A stretch of 64,000 nucleotides of DNA. Source: Candidatus Eisenbergiella merdigallinarum. GTDB lineage: Bacteria; Bacillota; Clostridia; Lachnospirales; Lachnospiraceae. Location of the stretch: NCBI GenBank assembly GCA_019119355.1, contig DWXE01000022.1:1-64000 (forward strand). The letters are read 5' to 3'. Positions 56,574 through 64,000 of this stretch are shown here, piece by piece. Numbering within the stretch: position 1 is the stretch's first letter; each line of letters begins with the position of its first letter. The notes below the pieces were generated by a model that had not been told where the DNA came from, made no database searches, and saw only the letters and a list, made by a program, of their open reading frames with translations. The translations under genes were made by a program, and so were the position numbers.

Positions 56574-57221
56574 ATGATATACAAAAAGTGGATCAAAAGG
56601 TTTCTGGACATCCTGCTTTCCCTGATCATCCTGATCGCCTTAAGCCCGGTTCTGGCGGCGCTGGCGGTCCTGGTGCGGGTGCGGCTGGGAAGCCCGGTCC
56701 TCTTTTCCCAGGAAAGGCCGGGGCTGGGGGAGAAGATCTTCACCCTGTACAAATTCCGGACCATGACGGACGAGCGGGATGAGGAGGGAAACCTTTTGCC
56801 GGACAGCCGGCGGCTGACGCCCCTGGGGAAATTCCTGCGGGCCTCCAGCCTGGACGAGTTGCCGGAATTTTTCAACATCCTGAAAGGGGACATGAGCTTC
56901 ATCGGCCCCAGGCCGCTTCTGGTGAGCTATCTTCCCTACTATACGGAGGAGGAATCCCTGCGCCACACCGTGCGGCCCGGCCTCACCGGCCTGGCCCAGG
57001 TCAGCGGCCGGAATTTCCTTGACTGGGACCGGCGGCTTCAAAAGGATGTGGAATACGTGAAGGGGCTGTCCTTTTCCATGGACTGCAGGGTGCTGTTTCT
57101 GACCGTGAAAGCGGTGTTTTCCCGTTCCGGGGTGGCCGAGGATACGAACCGGACGGAGGGGAATTTCGCCCGGATCCGCCAGGAGCGGCTGGAGCGGACC
57201 GGAAAGCTGAAAGAGGACTGA
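56574..57221 (+). CDS. initiating phosphoglycosyl transferase, PglC-like
   Basis: A 215-aa monotopic bacterial sugar transferase: one re-entrant N-terminal helix (KRFLDILLSLIILIALSPVLAALA), then GSPVLFSQERPGLGEKIFTLYKFRTM, LGKFLRASSLDELPEFFNILKGDMSFIGPRP with the catalytic D-E, and RPGLTGLAQVSGRN. It transfers a sugar-1-phosphate, probably di-N-acetylbacillosamine-like, from UDP to undecaprenyl phosphate and so starts the glycan. Short form without membrane domain, as in PglC. Confidence 0.9.
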   Translation: MIYKKWIKRFLDILLSLIILIALSPVLAALAVLVRVRLGSPVLFSQERPGLGEKIFTLYKFRTMTDERDEEGNLLPDSRRLTPLGKFLRASSLDELPEFFNILKGDMSFIGPRPLLVSYLPYYTEEESLRHTVRPGLTGLAQVSGRNFLDWDRRLQKDVEYVKGLSFSMDCRVLFLTVKAVFSRSGVAEDTNRTEGNFARIRQERLERTGKLKED

Positions 57222-57233
57222 CGGGAGGCCGGT

Positions 57234-58202
57234 ATGACCAATATTCTGATTTTGAGCGCGGGCACCCGCGACAAGGTGGTGCAGTATTTTAAAAAGGAAC
57301 TGGCTGGGCGGGGAAAGGTGGTGGCCACGGACTGCAGCCCTCTGGCCCCTGCCATTTACGAGGCCGACGAGTACGCCATCGTGCCCCGGATCACGGAGGA
57401 AGGGTATCTGGATACGATCCTCTCCCTGTGCAAAGAGAAGGAAATTTCCGGCGTCTTTTCCCTCATCGACCCGGAGCTGAGCCTTCTGGCGGCCCATCGG
57501 GACGAATTTCTGGCCGCGGGAGCCGTGCCCATCGTGCCGGACGCCGAAGCCGTGGAGCTGTGCTTCGACAAGTTCCGGATGTATGAAAAGCTCGTGGAGC
57601 TGGGCGTGCCCGCGGGGAAATGCTACCGCACGCCGGAGGCGTTCTTCGCGGCGCAGGAAAGGGGGGAGATCGATTATCCCGTCTTTTTGAAGCCCGTCTG
57701 CGGCAGCGCCAGCTTAAACATCAGCAAGGTCTCCTGCCGGGAAGAGGTGGAGCTCTTTTGCCGGGAAAATCCGGATCTGATGATTCAGGAATTTCTGGAC
57801 GGGCCCGAATACGGGGCGGATCTGTATGTGGATCTGATCAGCGGGGAAACGGTTTCCGTCTTCGTCAAGCAGAAGCTGAAGATGCGCGCCGGGGAAACGG
57901 ATAAGGCGGTTTCCGTGAAGGACGAAGAGCTGTTCGCCTTTCTGGAGGATTTCGCCCGGAACATGGGATTTCGGGGGATGATCGACGTCGATCTGTTCCG
58001 GATCGGGGAGCGGTGGTATGTGTCCGAAGTCAACCCCAGGTTCGGCGGCGGCTATCCCCACGCCTATGCCTGCGGAGTGAACGTCCCCGTCATGGTGATC
58101 AACAACCTGGAAGGGCGAAAAAACGAGCCCTGCATCGGCGCGTACCGGGCGGGAGTGGTTATGATGAAATACAGCGAGATTATGATCCGGGAAGGGATCT
58201 GA
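57234..58202 (+). CDS. ATP-grasp ligase
   Basis: A 322-aa ATP-grasp protein related to CarB/PylC. The N-terminal fold is NILILSAGTRDKVVQYFKKEL; YPVFLKPVCGSASLNISKV is the ATP-binding loop; FRGMIDVDLFRIGERWYVSEVNPRFGGGYPHAYA holds the metal-binding D/E/N residues. Such enzymes activate a carboxylate and join it to an amine. Located between the initiator transferase and a GT4, it could add an amino acid or acyl group to the 4-amino sugar; this is inference from position. Confidence 0.75.
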   Translation: MTNILILSAGTRDKVVQYFKKELAGRGKVVATDCSPLAPAIYEADEYAIVPRITEEGYLDTILSLCKEKEISGVFSLIDPELSLLAAHRDEFLAAGAVPIVPDAEAVELCFDKFRMYEKLVELGVPAGKCYRTPEAFFAAQERGEIDYPVFLKPVCGSASLNISKVSCREEVELFCRENPDLMIQEFLDGPEYGADLYVDLISGETVSVFVKQKLKMRAGETDKAVSVKDEELFAFLEDFARNMGFRGMIDVDLFRIGERWYVSEVNPRFGGGYPHAYACGVNVPVMVINNLEGRKNEPCIGAYRAGVVMMKYSEIMIREGI

Positions 58203-58217
58203 AAAGAGGTGGCTGCG

Positions 58218-59333
58218 GTGCGAAAGACCGTATTGATCTTAGGAAACAGCGATTCCGGCCTGTACGATTTCCGCAAAGAGGTGCTGACGGCCCTCATGGA
58301 AGAGGGGTATGAGGTGCACGTCTCCGTGCCGGATACCGGCCATGCGAAGAAAATCGACGCCCTGGGCTGCGTCCGGCACGGGACGGATCTGGACCGGCGG
58401 GGCATGAACCCGCTGCGGGACGCGAAGCTGTTTTTCTTTTACCTGCGGCTGATCCGGCGGGTCAGGCCGGGGGCGGTGCTGACCTATACGATCAAGCCAA
58501 ACATATACGGCGGCATGGCCTGCCGGCTTTTGCGGGCCCCGTATCTGGTCAATATCACCGGGCTGGGAACGACCCTGGAGCACGAAGGGCTCTTGCAGAA
58601 GATGATCGTGCTTCTGTATCGGGAAAGCCTGCGCGCGGCCGCCTGCATCTTTTTCCAGAACCGGCGCAACCTGGATTTCATGCGGGAAAAGGGTTGTCTG
58701 AAAAAGGGGGCGAAGACCAGGGTGATTTCCGGGTCCGGCGTCAATCTGCAGGAACATCCCTTCCGGCCCTGGCCCCGGGGAGAAGAGGTGAAATTCCTCT
58801 CCGTGATGCGCATCATGGAGGACAAGGGCATCGGGGAGCTGCTGGAAGCGGCCGAAGCGGTGCACGCCCTCCATCCGGAAACGGTGTTTCAGATCCTGGG
58901 CGCCTATGAGGAGGAGAGCCGGGGCCGTTACGAACCGCTCATCGAAGGCTTGCAATCCCGGGGGATCGTGCGGTATTATGGTTACCGGGACGATATCGCG
59001 GATTTTTACGAAGGCTGTCAGGCCGTGATCCATCCTTCCTACCACGAGGGGATGTCCAACGTGCTGCAGGAGGCGGCGGCCGCGGGCCGGCCGGTGCTGG
59101 CCAGCGATATCAGCGGGTGCAGGGAGATCTTCGAGGACGGGGTTTCCGGCATCGCCTTTTTGCCCAGGGACGCGGCCAGCTTAAAAGACGCCATACTCAC
59201 GTTTCTGACCCTGTCCGGCGGGCAGCGGCAGAAGATGGGAGAAAACGCCAGAGCCTATGTGGAGCGGCACTTCGACCGGAAAGAGGTGGTGCGCGCCTAT
59301 CTGGAGGAAATCCGGAGCGTGGACGGCCGGTGA
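58218..59333 (+). CDS. family 4 glycosyltransferase, PglA-like
   Basis: A 371-aa GT-B enzyme. VLILGNSDSGLYDFRKEVLTAL opens the acceptor domain; AVLTYTIKPNIYGGMACRLL and VNITGLGTTLEH are like PglA/CapM-type enzymes; the donor domain has FLSVMRIMEDKGIGELLEAA and HPSYHEGMSNVLQEAAAAGRPVLASD (the E-x7-E motif). It probably adds the second sugar (HexNAc) to the lipid-linked trideoxy sugar. The GTG at 58218 fits GAGGTGG better than the GTG at 58209. Confidence 0.85.
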   Translation: MRKTVLILGNSDSGLYDFRKEVLTALMEEGYEVHVSVPDTGHAKKIDALGCVRHGTDLDRRGMNPLRDAKLFFFYLRLIRRVRPGAVLTYTIKPNIYGGMACRLLRAPYLVNITGLGTTLEHEGLLQKMIVLLYRESLRAAACIFFQNRRNLDFMREKGCLKKGAKTRVISGSGVNLQEHPFRPWPRGEEVKFLSVMRIMEDKGIGELLEAAEAVHALHPETVFQILGAYEEESRGRYEPLIEGLQSRGIVRYYGYRDDIADFYEGCQAVIHPSYHEGMSNVLQEAAAAGRPVLASDISGCREIFEDGVSGIAFLPRDAASLKDAILTFLTLSGGQRQKMGENARAYVERHFDRKEVVRAYLEEIRSVDGR

Positions 59334-59390
59334 GGAAGGATCCCTTTGCAGTGCGGATCCGGATTGAATGAGGAAAGCGAGGAGAATACC

Positions 59391-60707
59391 ATGGGATTAT
59401 ATGAGAAACTTGTGGCGGGGGAAGAAAAGCTGTCTCTGGTGGGGCTGGGCTATGTGGGAATGCCCATCGCCGTGGCCTTTGCCAGGAAGATCGGAGTGAT
59501 CGGCTACGATCTCAATGAAAAGAAGATCGAACTGTACCGTTCCGGCGTGGATCCCACACGGGAAGTGGGGGACGAGGTGATCAAAAACACCGGCGTCGAG
59601 TTCACCGCGGACGAGACCAGGCTGCGGGAGGCGAAGTTTCACATCGTGGCTGTTCCCACGCCGGTGAACGACGACCATACTCCGGATCTGACCCCCGTGG
59701 AAGGCGCCAGCCGCATCCTGGGGCGCAACCTGCAAAAGGGCAGCGTGGTGGTGTTCGAATCCACGGTTTATCCCGGCGTCACGGAAGAGATCTGCGTGCC
59801 CATCCTGGAAAAGGAATCGGGCTTAAAGTGCGGCGTGGATTTCAAAATCGGCTATTCCCCGGAGCGCATCAACCCCGGCGATAAGGTGCACCGCCTGGAA
59901 ACCATCACCAAGATCGTGTCCGGCATGGACGAAGAGACGCTGGATACGGTGGCGAAGGTCTATGAGCTGGTGGTGGAAGCCGGCGTCTACCGTGCGGAAT
60001 CCATCCAGGTGGCGGAAGCCGCCAAGGTCATCGAAAACAGCCAGCGCGACATCAACATCGCCTTCATGAACGAGCTCTCCATCATTTTCAATAAAATGGG
60101 CATCGATACCCGCAGCGTACTGGAGGCGGCGGGGACGAAATGGAACTTCCTGAAGTTCTTCCCCGGCCTGGTGGGCGGCCACTGCATCGGCGTGGATCCG
60201 TACTATCTGACCTACCGGGCGGAGCAGATGGGGTATCATTCCCAGATCATTCTGGCGGGCCGGAGGATCAACGACGATATGGGCCGTTACGTGGCGGAGA
60301 ACGTGGTGAAAAACCTGATCCGCGCGGACGTTCCGGTGAAGACGGCGAAGGTGGCCATCCTGGGCTTCACCTTCAAGGAGAACTGCCCGGACACCCGCAA
60401 CACGAAGGTCATCGACATCGTGAAGGAGCTGCGGGAGTACGGCATCGAGCCCGTCATCGTGGACGAGACCGCGGACCGGGACGAGGCGAAGCGGCTTTAC
60501 GGCGTGACCCTGGAGGACAGGAGCGCAGTCACGGGAGTGGACGCTCTGGTGATCGCGGTGGCCCACACGGAGTTTTCGGATCTGGACAGGGAAGGGATCG
60601 ACGCCTTCTTCAACCCGGCCAACGCCAGGAAGGTGCTGGTGGACGTGAAGGGCGTGCTGGATAAAAAGCAGTATCAGGATGAAGCGTACCTTTACTGGAG
60701 ATTATAA
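59391..60707 (+). CDS. UDP-HexNAc 6-dehydrogenase, TviB/WbpO-like
   Basis: The 438-aa nucleotide-sugar dehydrogenase oxidises C6 of UDP-GlcNAc or UDP-GalNAc to the uronic acid. NAD-binding LSLVGLGYVGMPIAVAFA, VAVPTPVNDDHTPDLTPV, FESTVYPGVTEE, SPERINPGDK, the catalytic Cys in LVGGHCIGVDPYYL, and ILGFTFKENCPDTRNTKV. These details match TviB/WbpO rather than UDP-glucose dehydrogenase. The start at 59391 follows AGGAGA. Together with the epimerase at 63280 it would provide UDP-GalNAcA. Confidence 0.85.
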   Translation: MGLYEKLVAGEEKLSLVGLGYVGMPIAVAFARKIGVIGYDLNEKKIELYRSGVDPTREVGDEVIKNTGVEFTADETRLREAKFHIVAVPTPVNDDHTPDLTPVEGASRILGRNLQKGSVVVFESTVYPGVTEEICVPILEKESGLKCGVDFKIGYSPERINPGDKVHRLETITKIVSGMDEETLDTVAKVYELVVEAGVYRAESIQVAEAAKVIENSQRDINIAFMNELSIIFNKMGIDTRSVLEAAGTKWNFLKFFPGLVGGHCIGVDPYYLTYRAEQMGYHSQIILAGRRINDDMGRYVAENVVKNLIRADVPVKTAKVAILGFTFKENCPDTRNTKVIDIVKELREYGIEPVIVDETADRDEAKRLYGVTLEDRSAVTGVDALVIAVAHTEFSDLDREGIDAFFNPANARKVLVDVKGVLDKKQYQDEAYLYWRL

Positions 60708-60719
60708 GCGGAGAGGCTT

Positions 60720-62120
60720 ATGACGGAACGGACGAAACGATTTACCCCCGTCTTTCTCATCCCCGTCCTGTTTTTCGCAGGGGTGTGGCTGCTGGGGGAG
60801 ACGGGTATCTATAACGACAGCAACCAGTATATCGCCATGCACATCCACCGGGAGCCGCTCTATCCGTTCTTTTTGTGGGTTCTGCGCAGCCTGGCGGGGG
60901 AAGGCGCGTATCTGGAGATCGCGCGCTTTTTCCAGAATGTTCTGGCGGCCTTTTCCGCGGTGTGGCTGACGGCCTGCATCCGGAAACAGTTCGCTGCAGG
61001 GGGCGTTTTGACCTCCCTGATCTGCCTGATTCTGCTGGCTCCCCACGTGATCACCCCCCTCTTTTCCGCCAGCGGGCTGGTGCTGTCCAACGGCATCATC
61101 AGCGAGGCGCTGGGCCTGCCCCTGTTCTATCTCTTTTTCGGGCAGTGCCTGAACCTGCTGCTGGACGGCGGGAAAAAGGCCGGGCTGTGGGCGCTTTTGC
61201 TGGCGCTGGCGCTGTCCCTCACCAGGGGGCAGATGATGATCGCCATCCTGCTGTGGGCGGCCTGCGCCCTGTACCGGGCGCTGCTTCGTTCCGGGCTGCC
61301 CTTTCGGAAGCGGTGGAAGGGCGCGGCCGCGGTCCTGCTGTGCGTCGCCGCAGCCTTTTGCGGGCGGTCTGCTCTGGTGCGGACCTACAACCTGGCATTT
61401 AACGGCTATTTTATCAACAATACCTTCGGCAGCGTGGGGATGCTGGCCAACGTGCTCTACGCCGCGGACCGGGAGGACGGGGAGCGGATCGGGGACGAAA
61501 AGGCCCGGGAGCTGTTCTATCTTTCTTTCGACCTGGCCTGGGAACGGGAGGCCAACTACCGGTTCGCGCCGGAGGGATTTTTGAACCGGGCGGCCCATCT
61601 GGAGGGGCAGCACGACGCCCTGAAATTCGAAATCATCGAGGAGCCCTGGAGGGCCTGGCACGACCGGATGGGGATGAAGGAATACATCCCGGAAAACGTG
61701 GAGTCGGACCGGGTGGCGGGGGAAATCATGAAGAGCATCCTCCCGTCCGTGCTGGGGAGGTGGCTGTACGATTACCTGGCCCTTTCCGCCTGCGGGCTGA
61801 TCCGCTCCGTGGCCGTGGTCCATCCCCTTTTAAACTGGTATGCCCTGGCGGTCTGGGCAGGGATGCTTTCGCTCATCGTCTTCGCTTTCCGGAAAAATCC
61901 GGGGTCGAGGGCGGCGCTGGCCGCGGCCTTCGCGGTTCTGGCCGCGGCGGCCAACGTTTACGCAACTTCCCTCATCATCATGTGCCTGTCCCGCTACATG
62001 ATCTACGGACTGCCCCTTTTCTACATCGGCGGCCTGCTGCTTTTGCGGGAAGTCTGCTATAAGATTTACTTAAGATTCCATGAAGCCCATTGCTTAAAAA
62101 AGGAAAAAAGGCTATACTAA
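60720..62120 (+). CDS. large membrane protein, GT-C-like
   Basis: A 466-aa protein with about ten membrane helices. The first outer loop, GETGIYNDSNQYIAMHIHREPLYPFFLWVL, has a D-S-x-x-Y and an R-E-P-L-Y-P motif like GT39/DUF-type GT-C proteins. A soluble insert of about 100 residues lies in the middle (YAADREDGERIGDEKARELFY to EYIPENVESDR). Family not recognised. It lies 12 bp after the dehydrogenase gene, so a glycan role is likely. Confidence 0.55.
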   Translation: MTERTKRFTPVFLIPVLFFAGVWLLGETGIYNDSNQYIAMHIHREPLYPFFLWVLRSLAGEGAYLEIARFFQNVLAAFSAVWLTACIRKQFAAGGVLTSLICLILLAPHVITPLFSASGLVLSNGIISEALGLPLFYLFFGQCLNLLLDGGKKAGLWALLLALALSLTRGQMMIAILLWAACALYRALLRSGLPFRKRWKGAAAVLLCVAAAFCGRSALVRTYNLAFNGYFINNTFGSVGMLANVLYAADREDGERIGDEKARELFYLSFDLAWEREANYRFAPEGFLNRAAHLEGQHDALKFEIIEEPWRAWHDRMGMKEYIPENVESDRVAGEIMKSILPSVLGRWLYDYLALSACGLIRSVAVVHPLLNWYALAVWAGMLSLIVFAFRKNPGSRAALAAAFAVLAAAANVYATSLIIMCLSRYMIYGLPLFYIGGLLLLREVCYKIYLRFHEAHCLKKEKRLY

Positions 62121-62167
62121 ACCGGAAAGAAGCCTTGTGAAAAAAGAGGCTTGAAGGAGAGAGGCTT

Positions 62168-63274
62168 ATGAGACGAGTATCCAAACAGATCTGCGCCCTG
62201 CTTCTGACCGGGGCGGCGTTGATGGGCACGGTGCTTTCCGGCTGCGCGGAAGGAACCGATTATACGGAAGAGATCAAAGAATACCAGGCGAAGCTGGAAT
62301 CCCTGGCCGCGGAAAACGAGGAGCTGAAAGCGCAGCTGGGCATCGTTGAGACTGCGGAGAGCGCGGCGGAGACGGAAGAAGCGGCCGGAGAAACGCAGGA
62401 GACGGCTTCGGTCCAGGCGACGGAAACCGCCGTCCCCGGCAATGAGACCCAGACCGCTTCCGCGGAAACCGTCCCCGCACAGGAGACGCCGCAGGAGAGC
62501 GGGGAGGAAGAAGACGACGACCGGATGGAGATCCTGGTGCTGGGGGACAGCATCTGGGGCAACTACCGGGACGATACCGGCGTGGCGGCGAAGCTGGACG
62601 TCTATCTGGCCCGCCTGGGCGTGGACGCCACGGTGTACAACGCGGCCATCGGCGGCACCCGGGCGACCCTGGATCCGGAGGACAACCAGTATGAGTTCGG
62701 GCCGGCCAGCGAGAACTCCCTGGCGAAGATGGTTTCGATTTTAAACGGGGAAACGGATGTGGAGCTGCTGCAGGGCAAGCCGGCCTATGATGACATGAAG
62801 GCCGCTCTGGAGGCCAGAGGCGATATCGATGCGGTGATCATCGCCTACGGGATGAACGATTTCCTAAGCCAGGCGCCCATCAACGATTCGGACGATCCCT
62901 GGACGGGCTTCGGCACGGCGCTGACCCAGGGGGTTTTCGGCGTGCGCAGGGCCTGCCCCTCCGCGCAGATTTTGATCGCGGCGCCCACCTACGCATCCTA
63001 TTTTTCCATCCCGGTGCAGAACATGGGGGAAAAGGCGCTGTACAACTACGCCAGCGTGGCCTGCGACGTGGCCAGGGGGCAGGAGACGCTCTGCCTGGAC
63101 GCTTACGACAATCTGGGAATCGACGCCTACAACGCGGATGAATATCTGGAGGACGGCGTGCACCTGAATGAGGACGGAAGGGATCTGTACGCCAGGGCCG
63201 TGGCTTCCTGTCTGGTATACGGCCAGAAGGGGCAGATTTCCGGCAACGCTTATGATTTCGATCAGGAGGACTAA
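62168..63274 (+). CDS. SGNH/GDSL-hydrolase-like lipoprotein
   Basis: The 368-aa protein has a lipoprotein signal with lipobox VLSGC (Cys about residue 26), a short coiled coil (EIKEYQAKLESLAAENEELKAQLG), then a Thr/Glu/Ala-rich linker of about 60 residues, probably spanning the wall. The SGNH domain follows: ILVLGDSIWGNY (block I Ser), GGTR (block II), YGMNDF (block III Asn) and DGVHLNEDG (block V Asp/His). Enzymes of this fold add or remove O-acetyl groups on surface glycans. It lies inside the glycan operon, RBS AAGGAGAG. Confidence 0.8.
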   Translation: MRRVSKQICALLLTGAALMGTVLSGCAEGTDYTEEIKEYQAKLESLAAENEELKAQLGIVETAESAAETEEAAGETQETASVQATETAVPGNETQTASAETVPAQETPQESGEEEDDDRMEILVLGDSIWGNYRDDTGVAAKLDVYLARLGVDATVYNAAIGGTRATLDPEDNQYEFGPASENSLAKMVSILNGETDVELLQGKPAYDDMKAALEARGDIDAVIIAYGMNDFLSQAPINDSDDPWTGFGTALTQGVFGVRRACPSAQILIAAPTYASYFSIPVQNMGEKALYNYASVACDVARGQETLCLDAYDNLGIDAYNADEYLEDGVHLNEDGRDLYARAVASCLVYGQKGQISGNAYDFDQED

Positions 63275-63279
63275 AGGAT

Positions 63280-64000
63280 ATGGGATTTCAACATCTGGTA
63301 TTTGATCCGGACAGCGTATTTCTGGTGACGGGAGGCGCGGGCTTCATCGGCTCCAACCTGTGCGAGGCGATCCTGAACCTGGGCTATCGGGTCCGGTGTC
63401 TGGACGACCTTTCCACGGGAAAGAAGGAACACGTGGAGATGTTTGCGGACAACCCCAACTACACCTTTATCAGGGGGGACATCCGGGATCTGGAGACGTG
63501 CAAAAAGGCGTGTGAGGGCGCGGATTACGTGCTGCATCAGGCCGCCTGGGGCAGCGTCCCCAGGAGCATCGAAATGCCCATTTTCTACGCGGAAAACAAC
63601 ATCATGGGAACGCTGAACATGATGGAGGCGGCCCGGCAGTGCGGGGTGAAGAAATTCGTGTACGCTTCCAGCTCCTCCGTCTACGGCGACCATCCCGGGC
63701 TCCCCAAAAAGGAAGGGGTGGAAGGCAACGTGCTCTCCCCCTACGCCCTGACGAAGAAGGCGGACGAGGAGTACGGCCGCCTGTACTGCCAGCTGTACGG
63801 CCTGGACACCTACGGCATGCGCTATTTCAACGTGTTTGGCCGCAGGCAGAATCCGGAGGGCATGTACGCCGCGGTGATCCCGAAGTTCTTGAAGCTCCTG
63901 CTCTCCGGCCAGGCCCCCACCATCAACGGGGACGGGAAGCAGTCCCGGGATTTCACCTATATCGACAACGTCATCGAAGCGAACCTAAAGGCCTGCCTGG
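63280..64000 (+). CDS. UDP-HexNAc(A) C4-epimerase, WbpP/TviC-like (partial)
   Basis: The frame starts with ATG at 63280 after AAAGGA and runs open to the window end, 240 codons. It reads FLVTGGAGFIGSNLCEAILN (NAD motif), DDLSTGKKEHV, HQAAWGSVPRSIEMP, YASSSSVYG (catalytic Ser), YALTKKADEEYG (catalytic Tyr and Lys), RYFNVFGRRQNPEG and DGKQSRDFTYIDNV. Q-A-A-x-G-S-V-P-R-S-I is characteristic of WbpP/TviC epimerases acting on UDP-GlcNAc or UDP-GlcNAcA. It fits the TviB-like dehydrogenase three genes upstream. The 3' end lies outside. Confidence 0.85.
   Translation, partial: MGFQHLVFDPDSVFLVTGGAGFIGSNLCEAILNLGYRVRCLDDLSTGKKEHVEMFADNPNYTFIRGDIRDLETCKKACEGADYVLHQAAWGSVPRSIEMPIFYAENNIMGTLNMMEAARQCGVKKFVYASSSSVYGDHPGLPKKEGVEGNVLSPYALTKKADEEYGRLYCQLYGLDTYGMRYFNVFGRRQNPEGMYAAVIPKFLKLLLSGQAPTINGDGKQSRDFTYIDNVIEANLKACL

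Noticed and set aside
1-64000. CRISPR arrays, rRNA and tRNA genes
   Set aside because: No regularly spaced direct repeats and no cloverleaf tRNA with a CCA-proximal GTTCRANNC block were found on reading. A covariance search would be needed to exclude a tRNA fully.

Overview
The window reads as a Gram-positive anaerobe of the Clostridia, most likely Lachnospiraceae. The grounds are strong AGGAGG-type ribosome binding sites, sigma-A-like promoters, and family types common in that group (DUF5688-, DUF5348-, DUF6020-, DUF3795- and DUF4179-like proteins, ICE remnants). I cannot name a genus. No rRNA, tRNA or CRISPR array was seen.

Layout. (1) About 1-9.4 kb is AT-rich accessory DNA: a chloramphenicol-phosphotransferase-like kinase, three GNAT acetyltransferases, a decayed IS256-family element, XRE regulators, a frameshifted ICE excisionase-like gene, small membrane proteins, a DUF2806 protein, and a MerR/TipAS regulator with a 19-bp-spacer promoter, divergent from a yjdF riboswitch and yjdF. 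(2) About 9.4-14 kb is a patchwork of small genes: nucleotidyltransferase, nucleoside phosphorylase, DUF3795 protein, TetR regulator with methyltransferase, several hairpins and one copy of a palindromic repeat. (3) 14.0-16.6 kb holds a tight two-gene unit: a DNA N6-methyltransferase-like protein, fused to one target-recognition domain and lacking the catalytic NPP[F/Y] motif, followed directly by a TIR-domain protein. This is the best candidate for an undescribed, possibly anti-phage, system. (4) 16.7-29.5 kb carries a nitroreductase, a MarR-controlled heterodimeric ABC exporter, an aminoglycoside-nucleotidyltransferase-like gene, several unknown genes, an ECF sigma/anti-sigma pair, fRMsr and endonuclease III.

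(5) 29.5-64 kb is a large surface-glycan cluster, continuing past the window end. It contains pseudaminic-acid genes (pseB on +; pseF-pseI-pseG as a divergent minus-strand operon), a GT52 (sialyltransferase-like) enzyme, a PglK-like ABC flippase, an acyltransferase, an RffA-like aminotransferase, several large GT-C-like membrane proteins, a GNAT-GT2 natural fusion, an O-antigen-ligase-like protein, a PglF/PglE/PglC-like bacillosamine-type initiation set with GT4 and ATP-grasp enzymes, and a TviB/TviC-like UDP-HexNAcA dehydrogenase and epimerase. Together these suggest synthesis of an undecaprenyl-linked glycan starting with a di-N-acetyl-trideoxy sugar and carrying HexNAc uronic acid and a nonulosonic acid, followed by export and polymerisation or ligation. 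One membrane gene (DUF6020-like) is interrupted by an in-frame amber codon.

Two inverted copies of a palindromic element lie in divergent intergenic regions at 11.2 kb and 36.4 kb. All assignments come from reading the sequence; no database search was run.
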